A stretch of 40,571 nt of DNA from Ruminococcaceae bacterium UBA5295 (GCA_002411365.1 DHSD01000005.1:1-40571), one strand, 5' to 3'; numbered from the stretch's first letter, positions 1-7,784 are shown. Notes: generated from the letters alone by a model not told the origin. Program-made: numbers and translations.

Positions 1-263
1 AGCCGCCTGCTCGTTGCGACAGTTAAAAAGAACACACTGTAAAAGCCAAGATTGCGGACAAAAGGTTTTTAATATTTTCATACTTACAAAGCGACATACC
101 GGCTATTTCATGCTAAAATAAAATATGAGAAAGCTCCTTCTTTCTTAATGCTTTTAGAGAGAAAGGGGGCTTTTTCAGTTTAGCCTTTACGGATATTTTC
201 AACCATACATTTTAACGAAAATATTACAGCTTAATAGCTTAGAAGAACAGGTGGAATAAAATT
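1..263. other. Gene-free left edge
   Basis: I see no convincing coding region here on either strand. The only recognisable element is a hairpin with a T-rich tail near 130-175, which probably ends a gene lying to the left of the window. The stretch is AT-rich between about 60 and 260. Confidence 0.5.
130..175 (+). terminator. Probable intrinsic terminator of an upstream gene
   Basis: The arm AAAGCTCCTTCTTTC can fold with GAGAAAGGGGGCTTT, with some wobble pairs and mismatches, and a run of T follows. The gene it would terminate is outside the window. Confidence 0.4.
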
Positions 264-620
264 TTGCAAACGATAGATGAAGCGTTACAAAAATTAAAAA
301 CTTCAAAGTTTCGTTCCAGTTTTTCATTGACTGAAAAGGACAAGGCATATGTAAGGGACAAAGGCATAGACACGATTCGCCGACATGCGCATGATTTTGT
401 AAGGCAGCGCCTGGCGCCGGCCGTCATACCAAATGATGGAAGGCAGACCCCAATGCATGGCCATCCTGTATTTATCGCTCAGCATGCGTGCGCATGCTGC
501 TGCCGAGGCTGTCTGAATAAATGGTACCGTGTACCAAAGGAAATTGAACTGAGCGATATGCAGCAGGAAAAAATCGTAAATCTTCTGATGGAGTGGATAA
601 GGCGTCAGATGCAGGAATAG
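264..620 (+). CDS. DUF4186 family protein
   Basis: A 118-residue soluble protein that I recognise as the DUF4186 family; its function is unknown. The family hallmarks are visible: an N-terminal LKTSKFRSSF stretch, a central RQRLAPAVIPNDGRQTP segment (about residues 49-65) followed by HGHPVFIAQHA, a Cys-rich CACCCRGCL patch (about residues 76-84) and a C-terminal MEWIRRQM. The clustered His and Cys suggest a metal site (inference). The start is TTG at 264, chosen because an AGGTGG ribosome site lies about 10 bases upstream and the family N-terminus begins there. It stands alone, with no operon partner and no signal peptide. Confidence 0.8.
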   Translation: MQTIDEALQKLKTSKFRSSFSLTEKDKAYVRDKGIDTIRRHAHDFVRQRLAPAVIPNDGRQTPMHGHPVFIAQHACACCCRGCLNKWYRVPKEIELSDMQQEKIVNLLMEWIRRQMQE

Positions 621-659
621 AAGGTGCGCCGTATACCATATTTTAGGTGTCGGCAGACA

Positions 660-688
660 TTGACATTAGTTTGTTAAAATATTATTAT
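660..688 (+). promoter_or_regulatory. Sigma-A-type promoter for the D,D-carboxypeptidase gene
   Basis: TTGACA at 660-665 and TATTAT at 683-688 are separated by 17 bases. The start codon of the carboxypeptidase gene lies about 75 bases downstream. Confidence 0.6.
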
Positions 689-764
689 AACAATATGTGT
701 ATAAAAATATGTGCAAATAATGCGGGATACTGCATAAAAATAAAGTGGAAGAGGGAAAATCCAA

Positions 765-1790
765 ATGAGCAGGGCTGTACATAAAATTGCAATCGGTGCT
801 GTAACAGTGGCTGCACTGGTTGCCACCCTTCTCAGTTATAATGCTTTTGCAGGCAACAGCGTTAATGCTAAAAATGCCCATGCAATGCCGCCATGGGAAA
901 AGGGCGGTGCATCATCTGAAAATGTCTTTGAGAAGATGGCCTCATCAATAGACAACTTGTCGCCCCAGAAGATTACGTTGACGGACGATACAAATAATTC
1001 TATTGTTAAAAACCCAGCGAAACTCAAAAGCAAACTGCACAGCCCGAATGCGATACTTGTCAGTCTTGACGACCGCAAAATTCTTATGGACAAAAATGCG
1101 GACAAAAAGATTTACCCAGCTTCTATGACAAAAATAATGACGGCAATTCTGGCAATTGAAAAGTCGCCAAATCTTCAGGAAAAAGTAACTTTGCCAAAGC
1201 CCATTTTTGATAAGATGTACGCGCAGGAGGCGTCAATGGCAGGGTTTGTTCCGAATGAGCAGGTGAGCGAGATGGATTTGCTTTATGGCGCTGTTCTCCC
1301 GAGCGGCGCAGAATGCTGTGCAGGCCTTGCAGACCATCTTGAAGGCTCAGAGCAGAATTTTGCCTATGAAATGAACCGCAAGGCTGCAGAGATCGGGATG
1401 GAACATACACATTTTGTAAATACTACAGGCCTGTATGACGCCAACCACTATTCTACTGTGAAAGATATATCAATGATTCTGTGCTATGCTTTGCAGAACA
1501 ATACATTTAGGCGCATTTTTACAACACCAAACTATACCACATCGCCTACAAACAAGCATGCTAAAGGTATTACGTTTACAAGCACCATGTTCCGGCACCT
1601 CAACGGTTCAAAAAAGGCAGGAAGGGCTACAATACTTGGAGGAAAAGTAGGGTATACTGATGAAGCAGGCCTGTGCCTTGCAAGCTGTGCGGAAGTCAAC
1701 GGGAAGCAGTATGTGCTTGTAACAGCAGGTGCAAAAAACTGCTACTGCGCTGAAATAAAAGATGCTGTAGCTGTTTACAGCAGCCTCTAA
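765..1790 (+). CDS. D-alanyl-D-alanine carboxypeptidase (peptidase S11 family)
   Basis: A penicillin-binding-protein-type enzyme that would trim the terminal D-Ala from peptidoglycan stem peptides outside the membrane. Residues 1-29 form a signal peptide or membrane anchor ending near AFA. The catalytic S-x-x-K tetrad is clear as S120-M-T-K123. The second motif reads SGA (about 180-182) instead of the canonical SxN, and the third reads KVG (in GGKVGYTDEAG) instead of KTG, so two of the three active-site boxes are altered. The protein is 341 residues and lacks the extra beta-rich C-terminal domain of PBP5. It is monocistronic with its own promoter. A role in sporulation (DacF-like) is possible but not shown. 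Confidence 0.85.
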   Translation: MSRAVHKIAIGAVTVAALVATLLSYNAFAGNSVNAKNAHAMPPWEKGGASSENVFEKMASSIDNLSPQKITLTDDTNNSIVKNPAKLKSKLHSPNAILVSLDDRKILMDKNADKKIYPASMTKIMTAILAIEKSPNLQEKVTLPKPIFDKMYAQEASMAGFVPNEQVSEMDLLYGAVLPSGAECCAGLADHLEGSEQNFAYEMNRKAAEIGMEHTHFVNTTGLYDANHYSTVKDISMILCYALQNNTFRRIFTTPNYTTSPTNKHAKGITFTSTMFRHLNGSKKAGRATILGGKVGYTDEAGLCLASCAEVNGKQYVLVTAGAKNCYCAEIKDAVAVYSSL

Positions 1791-1826
1791 TATGATAATT
1801 TTAAGGTGTTGTTCAAAATATATTAA

Positions 1827-1856
1827 TTGATTTTTATTTACTTAAAGAGTTACAAT
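1827..1856 (+). promoter_or_regulatory. Candidate sigma-A promoter for the CPBP-tadA pair
   Basis: TTGATT at 1827-1832 and TACAAT at 1851-1856 are separated by 18 bases, about 70 bases upstream of the CPBP gene. Confidence 0.5.
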
Positions 1857-1925
1857 AGAATGAACTGCACGGGCTGGAGTTAACTGCTGCAGTATTTTAT
1901 TTGCATCAGAGTCAGGAGTAATGCT

Positions 1926-2942
1926 ATGTATGTTTCAGGCGGCCCGTATTCTAACAAATATCCATACCCTCCATTTTATCCGGAGGTATATGAGGAGCGC
2001 AGGCGTATCCGCAGTACTTCTAACAGCGTTTGTTTGACAGCGCTGGCAGGAATTTTTCTTTTGTTCCTCTTGCCTGTTATAAGCCTGATATTTTTGAGAT
2101 CGATGGGATTTGTAACACGGACAAATAAGTTTGACGGGCTTCCGCCAGTCCTGTATTACATCGTTTCTTCGTTTAATTACTTAATTGCTATGGCAGTGCC
2201 GGCACTGCTTTATTTTTCTGCTGAACATGTCCCTATTTCTGAAGGAGTGCCGTTTCACAAGGTAAAAACAAGTGACCTGTGGCTTTTTGTAGCGTTGGGC
2301 TGTTTTGTCTGTCTGCTGGCAAATTTTCCGGCAAACTGGGTAGCAAAAATCCAGCAGTACTTTGGATTCAGCGGTTCCCTTCCTTCACCACCGCTGAATA
2401 ATGACCCTGCCGTCTTAGTCTTATACGCGATTAATATTGCCGTTGTTCCGCCGTTGGTGGAAGAACTTATGTACCGAGGAGTTATTCTGCAAAGCCTGCG
2501 CCGCTTTGGCGACGGTTTTGCCGTACTTGTGTCGGCAATCCTTTTCGGATTATACCACGGGAATTTTATTCAGATGGTCTTTGCATTTTTCTGTGGCCTT
2601 GCAATGGGCTATGTGGTAGTGCGTACGGATTCGCTGCTGCCGTCGATACTAATACATTTTATTAATAACGGCATATCGGTAATGACTGATTTGATAACAA
2701 GGTACCGTGGTGCACATACAGCAGGGAATGTGAGCAATGTTATTACGGTGGTCGTTTCATTGCTCGGTATTGCAGCTATTGCAATCCTTACTTCTGAACA
2801 TAAACTATTTGGGAAGAAAGGGAAACATCGTTCGGTGCTTCCACTTTCATCAAGGCTTGGTGCGGCGTTCGGCAATTTTGGCGGAGTGATTTTTATGGCA
2901 TATGCATTTCTCTCGTCGATTTACTGCCTCTACCATTACTGA
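1926..2942 (+). CDS. CPBP family intramembrane glutamic endopeptidase
   Basis: A 338-residue polytopic membrane protein with about eight hydrophobic segments, the first near residue 38 after a Pro/Tyr-rich cytoplasmic tail. The CPBP (Abi, Rce1-like) motifs are complete: EELMYRG gives the EExxxR box at about residues 179-185, FGLYHG gives FxxxH, and HFINN gives HxxxN. The family cleaves substrates within the membrane; the substrate here is unknown. AGGAG seven bases upstream supports the ATG at 1926. It is followed after 9 bases by tadA, with which it is probably co-transcribed. Confidence 0.88.
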   Translation: MYVSGGPYSNKYPYPPFYPEVYEERRRIRSTSNSVCLTALAGIFLLFLLPVISLIFLRSMGFVTRTNKFDGLPPVLYYIVSSFNYLIAMAVPALLYFSAEHVPISEGVPFHKVKTSDLWLFVALGCFVCLLANFPANWVAKIQQYFGFSGSLPSPPLNNDPAVLVLYAINIAVVPPLVEELMYRGVILQSLRRFGDGFAVLVSAILFGLYHGNFIQMVFAFFCGLAMGYVVVRTDSLLPSILIHFINNGISVMTDLITRYRGAHTAGNVSNVITVVVSLLGIAAIAILTSEHKLFGKKGKHRSVLPLSSRLGAAFGNFGGVIFMAYAFLSSIYCLYHY

Positions 2943-2951
2943 GGTGATAGC

Positions 2952-3407
2952 ATGACACGTGACGAGATGTTTATGAGGCAGGCGCTGGAGCTTGCCCGCC
3001 AGTCTGCAACAGAAGGTGAAGTGCCGGTTGGCGCTGTTGTTGTAAAAGGTGAAAATGTTATCGCATGCGGCCGCAACAAGCGCGAAACGAAAAAAAATGC
3101 ACTGTGCCATGCAGAGATTGAAGCAATCAACGGGGCATGCAGCACACTTGGTGGGTGGCGGCTCTGGCAATGTGAGCTTTTTGTGACCCTTGAGCCTTGC
3201 CCAATGTGTGCGGGGGCGGTTATCAATGCGCGTATTCCACGCGTTGTGTTCGGTGCTTTCGATATGAAAGCAGGCTCATGCGGCTCCGTTGTTAATTTGT
3301 TCAGCCTGCCTTTCAACCACAAACCTGAGGTGGTTGGCGGTGTGCTGGAAGATGAATGTTCATCCATTTTGACTGGTTTTTTTAAAAAGCTGCGGAAAAA
3401 TAAATAA
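2952..3407 (+). CDS. tadA: tRNA-specific adenosine deaminase TadA
   Basis: A 151-residue zinc-dependent deaminase that converts adenosine 34 to inosine in tRNA-Arg(ACG), allowing wobble decoding. The cytidine-deaminase fold signature is intact: HAEIEAI provides the zinc His and the catalytic Glu, and PCPMC provides the two zinc Cys ligands. Length is normal for the family. The ATG at 2952 follows a GAGGTGATAGC ribosome site that starts at the stop codon of the preceding CPBP gene. The dnaX and SRP RNA genes that often follow tadA are absent; a terminator hairpin follows instead. Confidence 0.93.
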   Translation: MTRDEMFMRQALELARQSATEGEVPVGAVVVKGENVIACGRNKRETKKNALCHAEIEAINGACSTLGGWRLWQCELFVTLEPCPMCAGAVINARIPRVVFGAFDMKAGSCGSVVNLFSLPFNHKPEVVGGVLEDECSSILTGFFKKLRKNK

Positions 3408-3457
3408 GCTACTGCAGCTTTTTATAGAAAATACTATTTTTGAATAATATTATTAAC

Positions 3458-3490
3458 AGCCTGAGCAATTGTTGTACTTTTGCTCAGGCT
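3458..3490. terminator. Bidirectional hairpin between convergent tadA and cheX
   Basis: AGCCTGAGCAA at 3458-3468 pairs perfectly with TTGCTCAGGCT at 3480-3490. It lies between two converging genes and could serve both, although the T tract is poor on either side. Confidence 0.55.
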
Positions 3491-3542
3491 GCTTCTATGT
3501 AATTTTAATTACTCGCTTTTGCCTTAAAGTTTAAGAAAATGT

Positions 3543-3998
3543 TCAGCTTTTTGCAAGGCAGATATGTTCGCGCATTACGCCTGCCTGCGAATGTAAAAGC
3601 ATATCGACGGAATTTTCGTCTTTACCTGCAGCCGAATTACCCACGGTAATCTGTGGAGGCTTTATGTCACATTTATAATTCATGCCTGAAAGTGCGGTAA
3701 CGGCATTTCCGCTGATTATGTTGGCAATTTCACCAAGCATTGAAGTGGCAAAGTCGTCAAGAGTGTCAGTCTCCATGCCAGAAAGGGATTTTACAATATT
3801 CAGAGTTGTAGATTTTGGAAAGCTGTAAATAATGCTCCCTGAAAGGTCGCCGACTAAAGCAATCTCTATTTTAACATTTTCTTTCTGACCAACTTGCCCA
3901 TTGCTTTGCAGTTCGGAAATATCCATGTCAAGCATACTTTTGAAAACGTCTTTTGTTGCGTCATAAAATGGATTAGTTTTGAGCTTTTGTTCTGCCAT
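3543..3998 (-). CDS. cheX: CheX-type chemotaxis phosphatase domain protein
   Basis: A 151-residue single-domain protein of the CheX/CheC/FliY phosphatase family, which removes phosphate from CheY-P. The family helix with E-x-x-N is present in GEIANIISGNA (about residues 88-98), and the gene ends without a second domain, as in CheX. A GGGAGG ribosome site precedes the ATG at 3998. The gene follows the hemerythrin gene directly, without a gap, so the two form one operon. No other chemotaxis gene is visible, so its partner may be a stand-alone receiver protein rather than a flagellar CheY (inference). Confidence 0.82.
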   Translation of the reverse strand: MAEQKLKTNPFYDATKDVFKSMLDMDISELQSNGQVGQKENVKIEIALVGDLSGSIIYSFPKSTTLNIVKSLSGMETDTLDDFATSMLGEIANIISGNAVTALSGMNYKCDIKPPQITVGNSAAGKDENSVDMLLHSQAGVMREHICLAKS

Positions 3999-4430
3999 TT
4001 ATGAAACGCCTCCCTTTTGGACATATTTACTCATTTTAAGGTCTGTTGCGACAACGTGGTTTATAAGCCATGCCAGCAATACACCTGCAAATTTTTGTAT
4101 TTCCTTTTCTTTATACCCTTCCTGCTCAAAGTCGTGAGCGGACTTCATCACATAATCGGTAAATTCTTTATGTATTTGCTGGTGCTTTTTAAAGTCTGGA
4201 TATCCGATTTTTTTCTGGTATTCTTCTTCGTTAGCAAAATGGGTAACAACATAGTTCTGCATAAATACAAGCGTCTTTTTTACCTCGGGCAGTTTTTTCT
4301 CCCAGTCGCCATTTTTGCGCAGAGCCGTGAGAAACTGTTCGACGCGGTCGAACAGCTCTTTATGCTGCCAGTCAACTATTGGAATACCAATTTTATATTT
4401 CTCTTTCCAAAGCGTAATGACCATCTCCAA
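3999..4430 (-). CDS. Bacteriohemerythrin
   Basis: A 143-residue four-helix di-iron oxygen-binding protein. All expected ligands can be read: His in VDWQHKE, His and Glu in THFANEEEY, two His in KKHQQIHKEF, and His and Asp in NHVVATD. In anaerobes such proteins bind or deliver O2 or act as a sensor. The start is uncertain: TTG at 4430 and ATG at 4424 are both possible, and GGAG abuts the ATG too closely to help. It is the first gene of an operon with cheX and has a perfect consensus promoter upstream, which suggests strong constitutive expression. Confidence 0.9.
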   Translation of the reverse strand: MEMVITLWKEKYKIGIPIVDWQHKELFDRVEQFLTALRKNGDWEKKLPEVKKTLVFMQNYVVTHFANEEEYQKKIGYPDFKKHQQIHKEFTDYVMKSAHDFEQEGYKEKEIQKFAGVLLAWLINHVVATDLKMSKYVQKGGVS

Positions 4431-4465
4431 ATCTTAAAATTATTAATAACAATAACTATTATTAT

Positions 4466-4494
4466 ATTATAGTGTGCTACTACTTAAATGTCAA
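4466..4494 (-). promoter_or_regulatory. Perfect consensus sigma-A promoter of the hemerythrin-cheX operon
   Basis: Read on the minus strand, TTGACA (4494-4489) and TATAAT (4471-4466) are separated by exactly 17 bases. Both hexamers match the consensus completely. Confidence 0.85.
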
Positions 4495-4546
4495 CAGCAA
4501 GGCACTTTGCGTCTCACGAAAGTTTATAACAAATGATACTTCGCTG

Positions 4547-4575
4547 TTGACAAAGGCTGCGCAGAATGATATATT
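4547..4575 (+). promoter_or_regulatory. Sigma-A promoter of the thiamine operon
   Basis: TTGACA at 4547-4552 and TATATT at 4570-4575 have a 17-base spacer. Transcription would start near 4582, about 11 bases before the first TPP aptamer. Confidence 0.75.
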
Positions 4576-4592
4576 GAAAGCAGTCTGCGGAC

Positions 4593-4673
4593 TTGCGGGG
4601 GAACTCTTTAGAGTTGAGAAGGTTGAAACCTGACCCTTTGAACCTGTCAGTTAATACTGACGTAGGGAAGCAA
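4593..4673 (+). promoter_or_regulatory. TPP riboswitch 1 (THI element)
   Basis: The conserved thiamine pyrophosphate aptamer core is present: GCGGGGG, TTGAGAA, ACCCTTTGAACCTG and CGTAGGGA. P1 can form from TTGC (4593-4596) and GCAA (4670-4673). In the ligand-free state the 3' side of P1 can instead pair with the 5' arm of the terminator at 4699-4707: GGAA/TTCC, GCA/TGC and ATTCA/TGAAT, with small bulges. This is a transcription-attenuation switch that turns the thi genes off when TPP is abundant. Confidence 0.95.
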
Positions 4674-4698
4674 TTCAATTATAAAAAATAATGAATTG

Positions 4699-4726
4699 AT
4701 GCTTTCCTTTTTGGAAAGCATTTTTT
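4699..4726 (+). terminator. Riboswitch 1 expression-platform terminator
   Basis: ATGCTTTCC, loop TTTTT and GGAAAGCAT form a perfect 9-bp stem followed by a T run. Its 5' arm overlaps the sequence that can pair with the aptamer's P1 strand. Confidence 0.88.
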
Positions 4727-4745
4727 GTTACAAAAACTGAATATG

Positions 4746-4826
4746 CTGCGGGGGAACTCCTTAGAGTTGAGAAGGTTAGAACCTGACCCTTTGAACCTGT
4801 TAGTTAATACTGACGTAGGGATGCAA
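4746..4826 (+). promoter_or_regulatory. TPP riboswitch 2 (tandem copy)
   Basis: A second complete TPP aptamer lies about 75 bases after the first. I count about 5 differences over 79 aligned bases, so it looks like a tandem duplication. It has its own terminator at 4839-4874. GATGC at the 3' end of the aptamer (4820-4824) can pair with GCATC in the terminator's 3' arm, giving a possible alternative fold. No promoter is visible between the two copies, so one transcript must pass both switches. Confidence 0.94.
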
Positions 4827-4838
4827 AATATCGATGAG

Positions 4839-4874
4839 AAAGATGCCTGCCGAATTCAGCAGGCATCTTTTTTA
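4839..4874 (+). terminator. Riboswitch 2 expression-platform terminator
   Basis: AAAGATGCCTGC (4839-4850) pairs perfectly with GCAGGCATCTTT (4859-4870), followed by further T. It lies just ahead of the thiD ribosome site. Confidence 0.88.
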
Positions 4875-4894
4875 TTTGAAAGAAAGGTGAAAAC

Positions 4895-5716
4895 ATGAAA
4901 AAAGTTCTGTCAATAGCCGGCTCTGACTGCAGTGGAGGCGCCGGCATTGAGGCTGACCTTAAAACTTTTGCCGCACACGGCGTTTATGGCATGAGCGTAA
5001 TAGTTTCCGTTGTTGCAGAAAATACGGTGCGCGTTATAGACATCCAAAATGTCGCGCCTGATATGATTGAAAAGCAGATTGACGCCGTATTTGAAGACAT
5101 CGGTGCTGATGCTGTAAAGATAGGCATGCTGTCGCAGTCAAATTGCATGGAGGCCGTAGCGCGCAAGCTGAATGAATACAAGCCGAAAAATGTAGTCGTT
5201 GACCCTGTAATGGTGGCGAAGAATGGCTGCCCGCTTATGCAGCCGGATTCGATGAGCACTTTGGTGCATGAAATATTGCCTCTTGCAGATTTACTTACCC
5301 CGAATATACCCGAAGCTGAAAGAATATCAGGCATATGCATAAGTTCCATTAGCGATATGGAGCGTGCCGCGGAGCAAATCGCAGGCCGCGGCGCAAAAGC
5401 GGTGCTTGTAAAGGGCGGCCATGCTTCCGGAGATGCAGTAGACGTGCTGTTTGACGGCAGGCGCTTTACCCATTTCAGTGCTGAGTGTATAAATACTAAA
5501 AACACACATGGCACAGGATGCACATATTCTTCTGCAATCGCTTCGAACCTCGCACTGGGTTTCAGTTTGGAAGAAGCAGTGAGCAGTGCTAAAAAATATG
5601 TCACTACAGCTATACGCCATTCGCTGCAGATAGGGAAAGGCTGCGGTCCTACGCACCATTTTTACGACCTTTACCGCAGCAGACTGGAAAAGGAGGATAA
5701 TCTGAATGAACTTTAA
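4895..5716 (+). CDS. thiD: Hydroxymethylpyrimidine/phosphomethylpyrimidine kinase ThiD
   Basis: A 273-residue ribokinase-fold enzyme that phosphorylates HMP and HMP-P to HMP-PP, the pyrimidine half of thiamine. Recognisable motifs are GSDCSGGAGIEADLKTF near the N-terminus (substrate pocket), the VVDPVMVAKNG segment in mid-protein and NTHGTGCTYSSAIA near residue 205 (anion hole and catalytic base region). AAGGTG precedes the ATG at 4895. It is the first gene after the tandem TPP riboswitches and overlaps thiC by 11 bases, which indicates translational coupling. Confidence 0.95.
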   Translation: MKKVLSIAGSDCSGGAGIEADLKTFAAHGVYGMSVIVSVVAENTVRVIDIQNVAPDMIEKQIDAVFEDIGADAVKIGMLSQSNCMEAVARKLNEYKPKNVVVDPVMVAKNGCPLMQPDSMSTLVHEILPLADLLTPNIPEAERISGICISSISDMERAAEQIAGRGAKAVLVKGGHASGDAVDVLFDGRRFTHFSAECINTKNTHGTGCTYSSAIASNLALGFSLEEAVSSAKKYVTTAIRHSLQIGKGCGPTHHFYDLYRSRLEKEDNLNEL

Positions 5717-7022
5717 AACACAGATAGAGGCCGCGCGCAGCGGCATTGTCACAAAAGAGATTGCACAGGTTGCAAAAGACGAAAAAATGCCGGAATCCGA
5801 ACTTATGCCGCTTGTTGCTTCTGGAAAAGTGGCTATACCTGCCAATATACGCCATACTGCCCTCCACCCTCATGGCTTTGGCAGCGGCCTGCGGACAAAA
5901 ATAAATGTCAACCTCGGCGTTTCAGGCGACTGTGCCGACTACAGCAAAGAGCTGGAAAAGGCAAGGCTTGCTGAAAAATTCGGTGCCGAAGCTATAATGG
6001 ATTTGAGCAATTATGGCAAAACCCAGAAATTCAGGCAGAAGCTGATAGAGACTTCGCCGGCAACAATAGGCACTGTTCCGGTTTACGACGCAATAGGTTA
6101 CCTTGGCAAAAGCCTTAAAGATATCACAGCCGAAGATTTTCTAAAAGTCGTGCGCCACCATGCAGAGGAAGGCGTCGATTTTATGACGGTGCATGCAGGC
6201 ATTAACCGGCGTGCCGTAGATGCATTTATGCGCAGCAAACGAAAAATGAACATAGTTTCACGCGGCGGCTCACTGCTTTTTGCGTGGATGAAGATGACGG
6301 GAAATGAAAATCCTTTCTATGAGCATTACGATGAGCTGCTTGATATACTGCATGAATATGACGTCACAATAAGCATTGGCGATGCCCTGCGCCCAGGCTG
6401 CATAGAAGATTCGACGGACGCTTCGCAGATAGCTGAACTGACAGAGATCGGTTTTCTTGCCAGACGCGCATGGGAGCATGGAGTACAGGTGATAGTTGAA
6501 GGGCCGGGCCACATGGCTATGGATGAGATAGCAGCAAATGTTAAGCTTGAAAAGCGCCTGTGCCACGGTGCCCCGTTCTATGTTCTGGGTCCGCTTGTTA
6601 CTGATATTGCCCCGGGCTATGACCACATAACATCTGCCATAGGGGGAGCAATTGCTGCTGCAAACGGTGCGGATTTTCTGTGTTATGTAACGCCCGCCGA
6701 GCACCTGCGCCTTCCGGACTTGAACGATGTAAAGGAAGGCATTATCGCTGCAAAAATCGCGGCGCATGCGGCAGATATTGCAAAAGGTGTAAAGGGCGCA
6801 CGTGAGCCTGACAGCCGCATCAGCGAGGCGCGCAGAAAACTGGACTGGGACGAAACTTACAGGCTTTCAATTGACAGTGAGAAGGCCAGGGCGTACCACG
6901 AAAGTGTTCCACCGGAGGACAGGGACAGTTGTTCCATGTGCGGCAAAATGTGTGCGGTGCGGACTATGAACTGTATACTTAACGGCACTGACCCTGAACA
7001 ATGCCCCGAAAGCGGTAAATAA
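5706..7022 (+). CDS. thiC: Phosphomethylpyrimidine synthase ThiC
   Basis: A 438-residue radical-SAM enzyme that rearranges aminoimidazole ribotide to HMP-P. It is of the shorter type, without the N-terminal extension of the E. coli and plant enzymes. Key features are VNLGVSGDCADY near the N-terminus, GPGHMAMDEI with a metal-binding His, and the C-terminal cluster motif CSMCGKMC. The cluster spacing is C-x2-C-x3-C as read. An AGGAGG site lies just before the ATG at 5706, inside the end of thiD. HMP-P from ThiC feeds ThiD, so the pair makes the full pyrimidine branch. Confidence 0.95.
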   Translation: MNFKTQIEAARSGIVTKEIAQVAKDEKMPESELMPLVASGKVAIPANIRHTALHPHGFGSGLRTKINVNLGVSGDCADYSKELEKARLAEKFGAEAIMDLSNYGKTQKFRQKLIETSPATIGTVPVYDAIGYLGKSLKDITAEDFLKVVRHHAEEGVDFMTVHAGINRRAVDAFMRSKRKMNIVSRGGSLLFAWMKMTGNENPFYEHYDELLDILHEYDVTISIGDALRPGCIEDSTDASQIAELTEIGFLARRAWEHGVQVIVEGPGHMAMDEIAANVKLEKRLCHGAPFYVLGPLVTDIAPGYDHITSAIGGAIAAANGADFLCYVTPAEHLRLPDLNDVKEGIIAAKIAAHAADIAKGVKGAREPDSRISEARRKLDWDETYRLSIDSEKARAYHESVPPEDRDSCSMCGKMCAVRTMNCILNGTDPEQCPESGK

Positions 7023-7092
7023 GATATAATTAGGAGTTCTTTCTGTACGGAGTAAAAAGCAAGCCGTAAAATCGGAAGGAGAGCGAAAATCA

Positions 7093-7731
7093 GTGAAGCC
7101 TGAAATAGATTACAGTCTTTACCTTGTTACAGACCGCAGGCTTATGAGCACGAGTACACTTGAAGAAGCCGTCGGGCAGGCCATTGCGGGCGGCGTGACA
7201 CTGGTGCAGTTAAGGGAAAAAGATGCGTCTTCCCTTGAATTCTATGAAATGGCGGTAAAAGTAAAGCAGGTAACAGACAGGCATAATATACCGCTGATTA
7301 TAGATGACCGCGCGGATATCGCTGCTGCAGTTGATGCGGCGGGTGTTCATGTTGGTCAAAGCGACATTCCTGCGCGCAGGGTGCGCTCTGTAATTGGCAA
7401 AGACAAAATTCTTGGCGTCTCCGCTTCAACGCTTGATGAAGCGGTGCAGGCACAGAGAGACGGCGCTGATTATCTCGGCGTTGGCGCTATGTTTGCCACA
7501 AAGACGAAAACGGATGCAACAGTTGTTTCAATGGAAGAGCTGAAAAAGATAAGAGAAGCCGTAAGCCTGCCAATAGTTGCTATAGGGGGAATTAACGGGA
7601 AGATGCTGCCGCTTCTTGAAGGGACTGGAATTGACGGCGTAGCTGTTGTTTCGGCGCTGATGGCGTCAAATAGCATTACGGCTGAAGCGGAGAAGCTAAA
7701 AAGGGCCGTGCTGCGTATAAAAAGAACATAA
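7093..7731 (+). CDS. thiE: Thiamine-phosphate synthase ThiE
   Basis: A 212-residue TIM-barrel enzyme that joins HMP-PP and thiazole phosphate to thiamine phosphate. Typical motifs are LVTDRRL at the start, VQLREKDAS near residue 40, IIDDRADIA, GVHVGQSD and a C-terminal VAIGGING phosphate loop. The start is GTG at 7093, supported by a GGAAGGAG site about 8 bases upstream. It is the last gene of the thi operon, 70 bases after thiC. No thiazole-branch gene (thiG, thiH, thiF, thiS or thiM) is in the window, so the thiazole must come from genes elsewhere or from salvage. Confidence 0.94.
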   Translation: MKPEIDYSLYLVTDRRLMSTSTLEEAVGQAIAGGVTLVQLREKDASSLEFYEMAVKVKQVTDRHNIPLIIDDRADIAAAVDAAGVHVGQSDIPARRVRSVIGKDKILGVSASTLDEAVQAQRDGADYLGVGAMFATKTKTDATVVSMEELKKIREAVSLPIVAIGGINGKMLPLLEGTGIDGVAVVSALMASNSITAEAEKLKRAVLRIKRT

Positions 7732-7784
7732 GCTGCGTCTGCCATTAGCGGGCGAGAATCCACGCGAACATTATTTACAAAAAA

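Noticed and set aside
4984..5604. A 206-codon open frame on the minus strand inside thiD
   Set aside because: It lies opposite the well-defined thiD gene, has no ribosome site, and its translation is Ser/Phe/Ala-rich in the way that reverse frames of coding DNA usually are.
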